Below the pieces are notes generated by a model, which worked only from the letters and a program-made list of their open reading frames with translations, was not told where the DNA came from and did not search any database. A stretch of 64,000 nt of DNA. Origin: Bradyrhizobium sp. sGM-13. Lineage in GTDB: Bacteria; Pseudomonadota; Alphaproteobacteria; Rhizobiales; Xanthobacteraceae. The position numbers and the translations under genes are program-made. This document shows positions 37,086 to 45,581 of this stretch, piece after piece; within the stretch, counting starts at the first letter, position 1; the number at the start of each line of letters is the position of its first letter. The stretch is from the NCBI RefSeq assembly GCF_018398875.1, contig NZ_JAGWDK010000022.1, positions 1 to 64,000 on the forward strand. The letters run 5' to 3'.

Positions 37086-37294
37086 CTTGCTCTCTCCCGA
37101 CTGTGTTTGTGCGAGTCGATATAATCGGCTAGCGACCTGCTGTCATCACGCCTCGCGGCGGCGTGCATGACATTTTGGAAATCCGCGCCTTTCCAACAGG
37201 TTATGGCTGGCATTCGCCGAGGCGACGGCATAGCTTTGCGTTGACCGTACAATCGCCCGTGACAGCCCCTGCGCCGTCCGATATCGGGGAGATC

Positions 37295-40090
37295 ATGGAC
37301 AGCATCGTGACAGAGGACCGCTCCGGGGCGGATGACCGTTTCGATACCGCGCGGATCACCGCAGCGGTCGATGCGCTGGCCGAAAAACATGCCGGCCGCG
37401 AGGAGGTGTTCCGCTCGGCGCTGGCGCAATTGCTCAAGGCCGAGATGATCGCCGCGCGCGCCACCGCGCAGGCCGTGCTCTTGAAGGATCGGCACGGCCG
37501 CCGCTGCGCGGAACGGCTTTGCTTCATGCAGGACGAAATTATCCGCATCCTCTATGCGGCTGCGACGCGGCATCTCTATCGCTCGCATGTGCCGTCCGGC
37601 GCCGAGCGCATGGCGGTCGTCGCCACCGGCGGCTACGGCCGCGGCCTGATGGCGCCGGAATCCGACATCGATCTCTTGTTCATCCTGCCCTACAAGCAGA
37701 CCGCGTGGGGCGAGCAGGTCGCCGAAGCCATTCTCTATTGCCTGTGGGACATGGGATTGAAGGTCGGCCACGCCACGCGCTCGGTCGATGAGTGTATCCG
37801 TCAGGCGCGCGGCGACATGACGATCCGCACCGCGATCCTGGAGACGCGGTTCTTGACCGGCGACCGGCCACTTTATGACGAGCTGGTCGCCCGGTTCGAC
37901 AAGGATGTCGTGCAGGGCACGGCTGCCGAATTCGTCACCGCCAAACTCGCCGAGCGCGAGGAGCGCCACCGCCGCGCCGGGCAATCGCGCTATCTGGTCG
38001 AGCCCAACGTCAAGGACGGCAAGGGCGGCTTGCGCGACCTGCACACGCTGTTCTGGATCGCCAAATACGTCTACCGCGTGCGCGAGACCGGGGAGTTGGT
38101 CGAGCGCGGCGTGTTCGACGCGCAGGAATACCGCACCTTCCGCCGCTGCGCCGATTTCCTGTGGTCGGTGCGCTGCAATTTGCATTTCGTCTCGGGGCGC
38201 GCCGAGGAGCGGCTGTCGTTCGACATGCAGCGCGAGATCGCAGTCCGCCTCGGCTACACCTCGCACCCCGGCATGCAGGATGTCGAGCGCTTCATGAAGC
38301 ACTACTTCCTGGTGGCGAAGGACGTCGGCGATCTCACCGCGATCCTGTGCGCCAAGCTGGAAGAGGAGCAGGCCAAACCCGCGCCGGTCCTGAGCCGGAT
38401 GGTGGCGCGGCTGCGGCCGGCCCCCAAGCGGCGGCGGGTGCCCGACAGCGACGACTTCATTATCGACAACAACCGCATCAACCTCGCCGCGCCCGACGTC
38501 TTCAAGCACGACCCGGTCAACCTGATCCGCATCTTCCATCTGGCGCAGAAGAACAACCTCGCCTTCCACCCCGACGCGATGCGGACGGTGACCCGCTCGC
38601 TGAAACTGGTGAACAGCCAGCTTCGCGAAAATCCGGAAGCCAACCGGCTGTTCATGGAGATCCTGACGTCGAACGACGCCGAGACCGTTCTGCGGCGTAT
38701 GAACGAGACCGGCGTGCTCGGTCACTTCATCCGCGCCTTCGGCAAGATCGTGTCGATGATGCAGTTCAACATGTACCACCATTATACGGTGGACGAGCAT
38801 CTGATCCGCTGCATCGGCTTCCTGCAGGAGATCGAGCGCGGCGGCAATGACGAGTTCACGGTCGCCAGCGACCTGTTCCGCAAGATCCAGCCCGAGCATC
38901 GCGCGGTGGTCTACATCGCCACCCTGCTGCACGACGTTGCCAAGGGCCGGCCGGAGGACCATTCGATCGCGGGCGCCAGGGTGGCGCGCCGGCTGTGCCC
39001 GCGGCTCGGCTTTTCCACCGCCGACACCGAGCTGGTGGCCTGGCTGATCGAAGAGCATCTGACGATGTCGACGGTAGCGCAGTCGCGCGACCTCTCCGAC
39101 CGCAAGACGATCGAGAATTTTGCCGCCGTTGTGCAATCCGTCGAACAGATGAAGCTGCTGACCATCCTGACCACCGCCGACATCCGGGGCGTCGGCCCTG
39201 GGGTGTGGAACGGCTGGAAAGCGCAATTGCTGCGCACGCTGTACTACGAAACCGAGCCGGTCCTGACCGGCGGCTTCTCGGAAGTGAACCGCGCGCAGCG
39301 CATTGCGGTGGCACAGGCCGAATTCCGCGCCGCCTTCACCGAATGGCCGGAGGAAGAGCTCAATGCCTACATTGCGCGGCATTATCCCGCCTACTGGCTC
39401 AAGGTCGATCTGCAGCGAAAAATCCGCCAGGCGCGTTTCATCCGCGCCAGCGAACAGGCCGGGCATCAGCTCGCAATCAATGTCGGCTTCGACGAGGCGC
39501 GCGGCGTTACCGAATTGACGATACTGGCCACCGACCATCCGTGGCTGCTGTCGATCATTGCGGGTGCCTGTGCATCTGCCGGCGCCAACATCGTCGATGC
39601 GCAGATCTATACGACGACCGACGGCCGCGCGCTCGACACCATCGCGATATCAAGGGAATACGACCGCGACGAGGACGAGGGACGGCGCGCGACCCGTATC
39701 GGCGAGATGATCGAGCACGTGCTCGAGGGTAAGTTGCGGCTGCCCGAAGTGGTGGCGCGCAAGGCCGCCAACCGCGGCAAGGTGCGCGCCTTCGTGGTCG
39801 AGCCCGAGGTCACCATCAACAACCAGTGGTCGGACCGCTACACCGTCATCGAGGTCTCCGGTCTCGACCGCCCCGGCCTCTTGTATCAGCTCACTACTGC
39901 GATCTCGAAGCTCAACCTCAACATCGCCTCCGCCCATGTCGCGACCTTCGGCGAACGCGCCCGCGACGTGTTCTACGTCACCGATCTGCTCGGCGCCCAA
40001 ATCAACGCGCCGACCCGGCAGGCCGCGATCAAGAGTGCGCTGCTTCATCTACTCTCTGCCGAAGACAACGTCGCCAAGCCGGCGGCGTGA
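37295..40090 (+). CDS. glnD: [Protein-PII] uridylyltransferase/uridylyl-removing enzyme
   Basis: The 931-residue bifunctional enzyme senses glutamine and controls PII proteins. The nucleotidyltransferase motif GGYGRGLMAPESDIDLL lies at 112-128, a HD hydrolase site at His546-Asp547 (LLHDVAKGRPEDHS), and two C-terminal ACT domains at about 738-810 and 848-920. All catalytic motifs are intact. The ATG at 37295 has GGGGAG upstream and gives the family N-terminus. The gene stands alone. In rhizobia GlnD links nitrogen status to glutamine synthetase and nitrogen fixation control. Confidence 0.97.
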   Translation: MDSIVTEDRSGADDRFDTARITAAVDALAEKHAGREEVFRSALAQLLKAEMIAARATAQAVLLKDRHGRRCAERLCFMQDEIIRILYAAATRHLYRSHVPSGAERMAVVATGGYGRGLMAPESDIDLLFILPYKQTAWGEQVAEAILYCLWDMGLKVGHATRSVDECIRQARGDMTIRTAILETRFLTGDRPLYDELVARFDKDVVQGTAAEFVTAKLAEREERHRRAGQSRYLVEPNVKDGKGGLRDLHTLFWIAKYVYRVRETGELVERGVFDAQEYRTFRRCADFLWSVRCNLHFVSGRAEERLSFDMQREIAVRLGYTSHPGMQDVERFMKHYFLVAKDVGDLTAILCAKLEEEQAKPAPVLSRMVARLRPAPKRRRVPDSDDFIIDNNRINLAAPDVFKHDPVNLIRIFHLAQKNNLAFHPDAMRTVTRSLKLVNSQLRENPEANRLFMEILTSNDAETVLRRMNETGVLGHFIRAFGKIVSMMQFNMYHHYTVDEHLIRCIGFLQEIERGGNDEFTVASDLFRKIQPEHRAVVYIATLLHDVAKGRPEDHSIAGARVARRLCPRLGFSTADTELVAWLIEEHLTMSTVAQSRDLSDRKTIENFAAVVQSVEQMKLLTILTTADIRGVGPGVWNGWKAQLLRTLYYETEPVLTGGFSEVNRAQRIAVAQAEFRAAFTEWPEEELNAYIARHYPAYWLKVDLQRKIRQARFIRASEQAGHQLAINVGFDEARGVTELTILATDHPWLLSIIAGACASAGANIVDAQIYTTTDGRALDTIAISREYDRDEDEGRRATRIGEMIEHVLEGKLRLPEVVARKAANRGKVRAFVVEPEVTINNQWSDRYTVIEVSGLDRPGLLYQLTTAISKLNLNIASAHVATFGERARDVFYVTDLLGAQINAPTRQAAIKSALLHLLSAEDNVAKPAA

Positions 40091-40174
40091 TGGAATGCTT
40101 CGCTGCGCTCGCAATGACGACGAGTGCCGAAGCACGACAAGCTGTCATCCCCGCGAAGGCGGGATCCAGCGATT

Positions 40175-40257
40175 CGTAGGATGGGTGGAGCGAAAGCGAT
40201 ACCCATCAATCATGTGGGAGACGGTGATGGGTTTCGCTGCGCTCTACCCATCCTACG
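40175..40257. repeat. Dispersed palindromic element (family F), copy 1
   Basis: Arms CGTAGGATGGGTGGAGCG and CGCTCTACCCATCCTACG close an 83-bp near-palindrome. A second copy in the opposite orientation lies at 48387-48476. Confidence 0.8.
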
Positions 40258-40265
40258 GACTCGCT

Positions 40266-40384
40266 GTCGTCCCTGCGAACGCAGGGACCCATACTCCGCG
40301 GCCCGCGGAAATGGCACACGGCGAGACGGCTTTGCTTCAACAATGAAGTGCGGTGGTTATGGGTCCCTGCGTTCGCAGGGACGA
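40266..40384. repeat. Dispersed palindromic element (family A)
   Basis: Full-length copy with arms GTCGTCCCTGCGAACGCAGG and TCCCTGCGTTCGCAGGGACG. The inner sequence (CCGCGGCCCGCG, then GCTTCAACAATG) is shared with the copy at 51296-51480, so the whole element, not only the arms, is conserved. Confidence 0.8.
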
Positions 40385-40456
40385 CGCGCATCAGAGAAGG
40401 CGATCGCCGAGAGATGGTGGACACGACGCATGCGCGCCTTTGCCCACCCTGGGCTG

Positions 40457-40720
40457 CTAGGTAGTCCGTTCTGCCGCAGCCCGAGCGTGAGACTCGAGCG
40501 CGGCCAAGCTCGCCGCGACGAAGGTAAGATAGCTTGCCTGCGCAATCAGGATGCCGAGATCGAACAGGCCGAGTAGATCTTCCCAAGGGTTCTCTACCGG
40601 GACGGCGTTTGTTCCCCTGCCGCCAGCGATAAGGGTGGGCTGGAACCTGCGATCTCGGCGAGTTGTTTCGGATGCGATGTCGTCAGAGCAACGGATTAGA
40701 TGCAAGTATGCTTTCGGCAT
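40457..40720 (-). CDS. Possible small hypothetical protein
   Basis: An 87-residue frame starts MPKAYLHLIRCSDD at 40720, with GGGGA six bases upstream. It ends in an Ala/Leu-rich helix-forming segment (GLFDLGILIAQASYLTFVAA). I do not recognise it. It lies in a repeat-rich gap and may be a remnant or chance frame. The ribosome site and the amphipathic C-terminal part are the only support. Confidence 0.3.
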   Translation of the reverse strand: MPKAYLHLIRCSDDIASETTRRDRRFQPTLIAGGRGTNAVPVENPWEDLLGLFDLGILIAQASYLTFVAASLAALESHARAAAERTT

Positions 40721-41155
40721 ATCAATCCCCAGAGTTCGGCCGGCGATCCCTGAACGAAGCGGGTTCGACAACGGCGAGGGTTGCGACCAGGCAAGGCGTC
40801 AGCTCGTTGGGTCTTCCGTAACACTCTTCCCGCATGGCAAACCGGCGCTCCGCCGCCCATCCGGCTAGTCAATCAGCGTAGCCTTCGAGAAGGACAGGAC
40901 CATTGAACGGAGGTTGATCCAAACGTTCCATTCGGTTGGGCGGACCATACCGAGGTTTAGGATCGCAACCTGCCCTCGCGCGACGGAAGATCGCGCCTGG
41001 AGGTCAAGGTGCCGCAAAGGATCGGCCGATTTTGCCCTCCGGGCCTGCGAAAAGCTGCTAGTATCCAGCCCGTTAGGAGGGCGACGTTGTCGCCGCTGAT
41101 GGTCGCGAACACCTGGCGACGCAGCGCCGCTCGGGATAGCCGAGTGTCAGTGCTG
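40721..41155. other. Gap before the histidine kinase with no recognised feature
   Basis: About 435 bp contain no convincing gene, repeat or terminator. An in-frame extension of the kinase gene runs through part of it (from 41009) but has no recognisable domain. It should hold the promoter of the two-component operon. Confidence 0.5.
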
Positions 41156-42910
41156 ATGATGCGTAAGCCGACGATAAAGTCCCGGAGCTCGGCCGAGCAA
41201 TGGCTGCTCGGCAGCATGGCGCTGGCGTTGGGAGCGGTAGCCGGGATCTGGCTGTTGCTCGGCCCAGTACCGATGGCCGCGCCTCATTTCATTGCGATCG
41301 TGCTGCTGACCGCTTCGATTGCCGCCTCATTGGTCATGATGGGCCTGGTGGGGCGTACCCGCCGGCAGATGGAAGCCGTGCTTGAGGGCCGACTGAGCGC
41401 CGAAGCGCGCGCGATCGAGACGCTGCGCCACAGCGAGGCGCAATGGAAGGAGGTGTTCGAGCATAACCCGGTGATGTACTTCATGGTCGATGCGACCGGA
41501 ACCGTGCTGTCCGTCAACACATTCGGCGCCGCACAACTTGGCTACTCCGTCAGCGAACTGCTCGGGAAATCCGTGCTGAAGGTCTTTCCGGCCGAAGAGC
41601 AACCCGCCGCCCAGCGCAACGTCGCCGTATGCCTGGACAATATCGGCGAGACCCACAATTGGGAGATATGCAAGGTTCGCAAGGACGGTTCAACCCTCTG
41701 GGTTCGCGAGAACGCCAAAGCCGTGCGGCGGCTGGACGGCCGATTGATCGTCCTGATCGCGTGCGAGGACATCACGGAGCGCAAGCAAGCTGAAAATGCG
41801 CTGCGGCAGAGCGAAATGTATTTGGCCAAAGCCCAGCGATTGAGCCACACCGGCAGCTTCGGCTTGCGCGTCGCCAGCGGCGAAATCATCTGGTCGGAAG
41901 AGACGTTCAGAATATTTGGATTCAAAAGGGCCCCGTCCATCAAGCTCGCCACCGTCATTCAACGCATTCATCCGGACGATCGCGGACGCGTGCAACGGAC
42001 CATCGACCGCGCGTCCAGCGAGGGCAAGGACTTCGCGCATAGTTATCGATTGCTGATGCCCGATGGCTCGATCAAGCATGTCCACGCGACCGCGCATGCG
42101 GTGAAGGATGCATCAGGCGGAGTCGAATTCGTTGGGGCGGTAACCGATATCACGGCGCGCAAGCGAGCCGAGATGGAATTGCATGAAGCGCAGGCGACGC
42201 TTGCGCATGTCACGCGGGTGACTGCGCTTGGCGAACTTGCTGCCTCGATCGCCCACGAGGTGAACCAGCCGCTCGCAGCCGTGGTCACCAATGCCGCCGC
42301 ATGCCGGCGTTGGCTCGACCGCGAGCCTCCCGATCTGAAGGAAGCGCGCGCGACTGTGGCAGCGATCATCAAGGACGGCAATCGTGCCGGCGAAGTGATC
42401 CAGCGGGTCCGTGCGCTCGTGAGCAAGGCGACCGATCAAAAGGCTCCGCTTCACATCAACGATGTCATCAACGAGGTCATCAGCTTGGTGCAGCATGCGC
42501 TGGTCAACCATCAGGTATCATTGCGGCTGGAGCTCGCCCCCGACCTGCCGCTGGTCATCGCCGATCGGGTCCAGTTGCAACAGGTCATTCTCAACCTGGT
42601 CATCAATGCCATTGAGGCGATGCAGCCGGTCACGGACCGGCCGCGGGAACTGGTGATCCGGACATGCCAGGATGATATCAGGCAGATCGTGGTGACGGTG
42701 AAGGATTGCGGCGTTGGCCTCGCAGCCGAGAACGCTGGCCGGCTGTTCGACGCCTTCTTCACCACCAAATCCAGCGGCATGGGCATGGGCCTGTCGATCT
42801 GCCGCTCCATCATCGGCGCTCATGGCGGACGGCTGTCCGCGTCCGGAAATGCCGGCCCTGGCGCGACATTCCAGTTCACCTTGCCGTTAACTCAGGAGGA
42901 TGCAGCTTGA
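41156..42910 (+). CDS. PAS-domain sensor histidine kinase (FixL/NtrB-like)
   Basis: The 584-residue kinase has two N-terminal transmembrane helices (about 15-60). PAS domain 1 follows (about 95-215, HNPVMYFMVDATGTVLSVN), then a PAS/PAC 3 region (about 235-345, IIWSEETFRIFGF). The dimerisation and phosphoacceptor segment is ELAASIAHEVNQPLAAV. The HATPase has LNLVINAIEAMQ, DCGVGL and SGMGMGLSICRSII. The PAS domains lack an obvious haem-ligand His pattern, so oxygen sensing as in FixL is not supported. It is co-transcribed with a FixJ-like regulator whose start overlaps its stop by 4 bases. The start could also be upstream, at 41099. Confidence 0.9.
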   Translation: MMRKPTIKSRSSAEQWLLGSMALALGAVAGIWLLLGPVPMAAPHFIAIVLLTASIAASLVMMGLVGRTRRQMEAVLEGRLSAEARAIETLRHSEAQWKEVFEHNPVMYFMVDATGTVLSVNTFGAAQLGYSVSELLGKSVLKVFPAEEQPAAQRNVAVCLDNIGETHNWEICKVRKDGSTLWVRENAKAVRRLDGRLIVLIACEDITERKQAENALRQSEMYLAKAQRLSHTGSFGLRVASGEIIWSEETFRIFGFKRAPSIKLATVIQRIHPDDRGRVQRTIDRASSEGKDFAHSYRLLMPDGSIKHVHATAHAVKDASGGVEFVGAVTDITARKRAEMELHEAQATLAHVTRVTALGELAASIAHEVNQPLAAVVTNAAACRRWLDREPPDLKEARATVAAIIKDGNRAGEVIQRVRALVSKATDQKAPLHINDVINEVISLVQHALVNHQVSLRLELAPDLPLVIADRVQLQQVILNLVINAIEAMQPVTDRPRELVIRTCQDDIRQIVVTVKDCGVGLAAENAGRLFDAFFTTKSSGMGMGLSICRSIIGAHGGRLSASGNAGPGATFQFTLPLTQEDAA

Positions 42911-43578
42911 ACGCGCGGCCGGCATCGCCTTCCAGCCTCGCAAGTGTCGAGGAACCTGTCGTCTTCGTCATCGACGACGACGCATCGGTACGTGAGGCGC
43001 TGAGCAATCTCTTTCGCTCAGTGGGATTGCGGGTCGAGTCGTTCGGTTCGGCTCACGAATTTCTGCAGTACAAGCTTCCTAATGCCCCGAGTTGTCTGAT
43101 CCTTGACATCAGGCTGCCTCGGCTGAGCGGCCTCGACTTTCAGGCCGAATTGGCCAAGGCCGACATTCACATTCCGATCATCTTCATGACCGGTCATGGC
43201 GATATTCCGATGACGGTCCGCGCAATGAAGGCCGGCGCCGTCGATTTTCTGACCAAGCCATTCCGCGATCAGGACATGCTGGATGCCGTAACCGCGGCAA
43301 TCGAGCGCGACCGCAACAGCCGCGGCGAAGCGATGGTTCTCTCGGAGCTGCAGGCGCTTTTTGCGACGCTAACTCCCCGGGAGCGGCAGGTGATGGCGCT
43401 GGTGACGTCGGGGCTCATGAACAAGCAGATCGCAGCCGAAATCGGCCTGGCGGAGATCACCGTGAAGATACATCGCGGGCACATCATGCGCAAAATGGGA
43501 GCGAAGTCGCTGCCCGATCTGGTACGGATGGCCGAGCTACTCGGGATCGGGCCTGCATCCGGCCGGTCGCAAACCTAA
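42907..43578 (+). CDS. FixJ family response regulator (receiver plus LuxR HTH)
   Basis: The 223-residue regulator has a receiver domain (about 17-130) with VIDDDASV and phospho-acceptor Asp67 in LDIRLPRLSGLD, and a GHGDIPMTVRAMKAGAVDFLTKP region. A C-terminal LuxR-type HTH follows (about 150-215, LTPRERQVMALVTSG, KQIAAEIGLAEITVK). It is the partner of the upstream kinase. The start is a TTG at 42907 with AGGAGG upstream, overlapping the kinase stop (TTGA). It probably activates target promoters when phosphorylated. Confidence 0.93.
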   Translation: MNARPASPSSLASVEEPVVFVIDDDASVREALSNLFRSVGLRVESFGSAHEFLQYKLPNAPSCLILDIRLPRLSGLDFQAELAKADIHIPIIFMTGHGDIPMTVRAMKAGAVDFLTKPFRDQDMLDAVTAAIERDRNSRGEAMVLSELQALFATLTPRERQVMALVTSGLMNKQIAAEIGLAEITVKIHRGHIMRKMGAKSLPDLVRMAELLGIGPASGRSQT

Positions 43579-43672
43579 GTATGATTTTCCCTCGCAGATT
43601 TGCAGCGCACTCTTCTGAGACGCGGCGCCACAGGAAAAGACATCCTCTGGTCGTCTCCAGAAAAGGATCTCC

Positions 43673-44059
43673 TTGTCCAATCGGGCCATATCAATCATCG
43701 ACGACGACGGATCGGTTCGCGCGGCGACCCATAATCTCGTCAGGTCGCTTGGCTACGTCGTCCATTCATTTGCATCGGCCGAGGAGTTCCTGCAATCGCC
43801 GCATCTGAATGACACCTCGTGCGTGATAACGGATGTCAGAATGCCCGCCATGAGCGGGCTCGACCTGCAAGCTCATCTACTCGCCACCGGGCATCGCTTT
43901 CCTTTCATTTTCGTCACGGCCTTTTCAGTCGAAAGCGACCGCGCCCGAGCCATGAAGGCGGGAGCGACCTGCTTCTTGAGCAAGCCGTGCGACGGGGAAG
44001 CGCTGATCAAATGCCTCGAAGCGGCGCTGGCGCCAAATGGCGCGGCCGCAACCAAATGA
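43673..44059 (+). CDS. Single-domain response regulator
   Basis: The 128-residue protein is a receiver domain only: IIDDDGSVRAATH, Asp54 in ITDVRMPAMSGLD, and conserved Lys in LSKPCDG. There is no output domain, so it is likely a phosphate sink, competitor or allosteric partner in the system encoded just upstream. The start is TTG at 43673 with AAAAGGA upstream. The receiver resembles FixJ-type receivers. It lies 94 bp after the FixJ-like gene and may be expressed with it. Confidence 0.9.
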   Translation: MSNRAISIIDDDGSVRAATHNLVRSLGYVVHSFASAEEFLQSPHLNDTSCVITDVRMPAMSGLDLQAHLLATGHRFPFIFVTAFSVESDRARAMKAGATCFLSKPCDGEALIKCLEAALAPNGAAATK

Positions 44060-44235
44060 GCCGATCCGGCCCTCGGGCGAGCCAGCATACGTAAGGATGA
44101 TCTCGCCAAACATCTGGACGAATTGCAGATAAGCCCCGACCACGCCAGACTTCGCACCGTCCTTTTGGAAAAGAAGGGCGCAGAGCATCACACAATTTGA
44201 TCGGCAAAATGGCAATTCCTCGGAAGGAGGTCGCC

Positions 44236-44400
44236 ATGCGTACAGAACTGCGTTGCACCGAGTGTGACAGCGAAGGCCCCAAAATCATCTCTCTGCGAAA
44301 TCCAGCGCGTGAGCGCTATTGCGGGCGCTTCTGTCTCGACAAGGGCCACGAGAGTTTCATTCGCTGGATACGGCGTGCCAATGCGGAGATTGCGTCATGA
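44236..44400 (+). CDS. 54-residue Cys-rich mini-protein
   Basis: The protein has four Cys in two pairs, Cys7/Cys10 (CTEC) and Cys29/Cys33 (CGRFC), then a basic helix (FIRWIRRANAEIAS). A single zinc site is likely. No known family is assigned. GGAAGGAGG lies just before the ATG, an excellent ribosome site that supports real translation. Its stop overlaps the start of the next mini-gene (ATGA). The gene follows two response regulators, but the 176-bp gap leaves co-regulation open. Confidence 0.7.
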   Translation: MRTELRCTECDSEGPKIISLRNPARERYCGRFCLDKGHESFIRWIRRANAEIAS

Positions 44401-44594
44401 AAAATTGTTGCGGAAATCCGGAATGCAACCGTCCCTTCGGGCTGGTCCGGCGTAGCTGGTACTTCCAGCAGTTTTGTTCGGTGAAGTGCCGCGAGATCTA
44501 CAAGCGTCAACTGGAGCGCAACCGGACATATTGGAAGTGGCTCTACCAGGTGCCGGAATCTGCGGCGCACAGAAACCATCTATCGTGCCGGTGA
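44397..44594 (+). CDS. 65-residue Cys-rich mini-protein (treble-clef-like)
   Basis: The protein begins MKNCCGNPECNRPF and continues to QQFCSVKCREIYKRQ. The FCSVKC arrangement with an upstream Cys pair resembles short treble-clef zinc modules such as YacG or MYM/TRASH types. It ends with a Trp/Arg-rich helix. Function is unknown. Start overlaps the previous stop (ATGA), with GGAG eight bases upstream, so translational coupling is probable. A membrane peptide gene starts 16 bp after it. Confidence 0.65.
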   Translation: MKNCCGNPECNRPFGLVRRSWYFQQFCSVKCREIYKRQLERNRTYWKWLYQVPESAAHRNHLSCR

Positions 44595-44610
44595 TCGCGG
44601 AGGAGCCAGC

Positions 44611-44724
44611 ATGGCGACGGTAAACGCGATGCTGGTGGGCGCATTACTGGCGTGGGGACCTCTGCTGATTGTATTCATCTATATCCTTCGCGACATGCGA
44701 AACGCGCCCCGTGACCCCGATTGA
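44611..44724 (+). CDS. 37-residue single-helix membrane peptide
   Basis: The frame starts MATVNAMLVGALLAWGPLLI and continues with VFIYILRDMRNAPRDPD before TGA. It has one strongly hydrophobic helix (about 6-26) and a positively charged tail, like many small regulatory membrane peptides. GGAGGAGC precedes the ATG at 44611. It is close behind two Cys-rich mini-genes in the same direction. Its last 46 bases overlap the C-terminal codons of the alkyltransferase gene on the other strand. Confidence 0.6.
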   Translation: MATVNAMLVGALLAWGPLLIVFIYILRDMRNAPRDPD

Positions 44725-45299
44725 CTTGAAACAGGTAACGACGCCGAGCGCAACGCGCCCGGCCGATCCGCCCCTCCTGTTCCCGAGTACGCAATTTCCA
44801 CACCCTCGTGCTTGAGCAGCCAGCGCTTGCGCTCCAGCCCGCCGCCGTACTTCACCAGCGAACCATCGGCGCCGATCAGGCGGTGGCAGGGCAGAACCAC
44901 GCTGATCGGATTCGAACCGTTGGCGTGACCGACGGCGCGAACGGCGCGCGGCATCCGAAGTTTTGCGGCGAGCGCGCCATAGCTCATCGTCGTCCCTGCC
45001 GCGATCTTCGGCAGCGCGTTCCAGACCTTCTGTTGGAACGGCGTGCCGGCGACGCGCCATTCGATTGCTGCGAGGCGGTCGAGGTCGCCCTTGAAATAGC
45101 CGGTCAAGGCGGCGCGCAAATCACGCGGCGCCCGCCCGTTGTTCAAATTCACCGCGCCATAATGCAGGCGCAGCAATTGTTTCATGCGCGGCTCATAGTC
45201 TTCCCAGTCCAGCGCGCGGAGCAGGCCGTCCGCATCGGTGACCAATAGCGCCGTGCCGATCGGCGTTGGCAGGCGGTCGAGGTTGAAGTTCTCTGGCAT
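44679..45299 (-). CDS. ogt: Methylated-DNA--protein-cysteine S-methyltransferase
   Basis: The 206-residue suicide enzyme removes alkyl groups from O6-alkylguanine. The acceptor Cys138 is in PCHR. The DNA-binding HTH is around TTMSYGALAAKLRMP and the Asn hinge in GHANGSNP. The C-terminal 30 residues after YSGTGG extend beyond the usual family end and overlap the membrane peptide gene on the other strand. ATG 45299 is likely, with an alternative two codons upstream at 45305. No ada regulator domain is present. Confidence 0.92.
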   Translation of the reverse strand: MPENFNLDRLPTPIGTALLVTDADGLLRALDWEDYEPRMKQLLRLHYGAVNLNNGRAPRDLRAALTGYFKGDLDRLAAIEWRVAGTPFQQKVWNALPKIAAGTTMSYGALAAKLRMPRAVRAVGHANGSNPISVVLPCHRLIGADGSLVKYGGGLERKRWLLKHEGVEIAYSGTGGADRPGALRSASLPVSSQSGSRGAFRMSRRI

Positions 45300-45581
45300 C
45301 GTCATCCCTACAAAGATATCGGCAAGCGATCCGCACTTTTCACCTGCGGCGTGTTTAGCGTCCACCCGAATTCCGCTGCCGGTTGGCCGGATCTTATGCG
45401 TGCAGGCAGGCGCCCGTGGCGCTCGCCTTGGTGCTGCTCTGGCTGGCGTAGCGGCCTCCCCGTGCTACCTTGCATTGGCAAAACCGTTCCGCCACACTCG
45501 CTCCCAACGATGACGTCCGGCCTTCCGAACGGATGACCGGAACAGGATCATCGGTCGAGATCAAGGGAAGGGAGCAGCTAT

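Larger units (their letters stand above)
40091..40456. other. Repeat-filled intergenic stretch after glnD
   Basis: This 366-bp stretch holds no gene. It carries a partial family D end (GCTGCGCTCGCAATGACGAC), a family F element and a complete family A element, described separately. Each pair of elements is separated by only a few bases, so this is a nesting or landing site for such repeats. Confidence 0.7.

Noticed and set aside
36842..39538. Very long open frame on the minus strand opposite glnD (nearly 900 codons)
   Set aside because: It mirrors the third-position GC bias of glnD, has no domain-like sequence and overlaps both osmC and glnD.
40311..40336. TGGCAC followed by CTTTGC, looking like a sigma-54 promoter
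   Set aside because: Spacing between the two parts is too long for the -24/-12 geometry and it lies within a repeat element.
44200..44215. TTGATC sequence resembling a FixK/FNR half-site
   Set aside because: Only the left half of the TTGAT-N4-ATCAA dyad is present.
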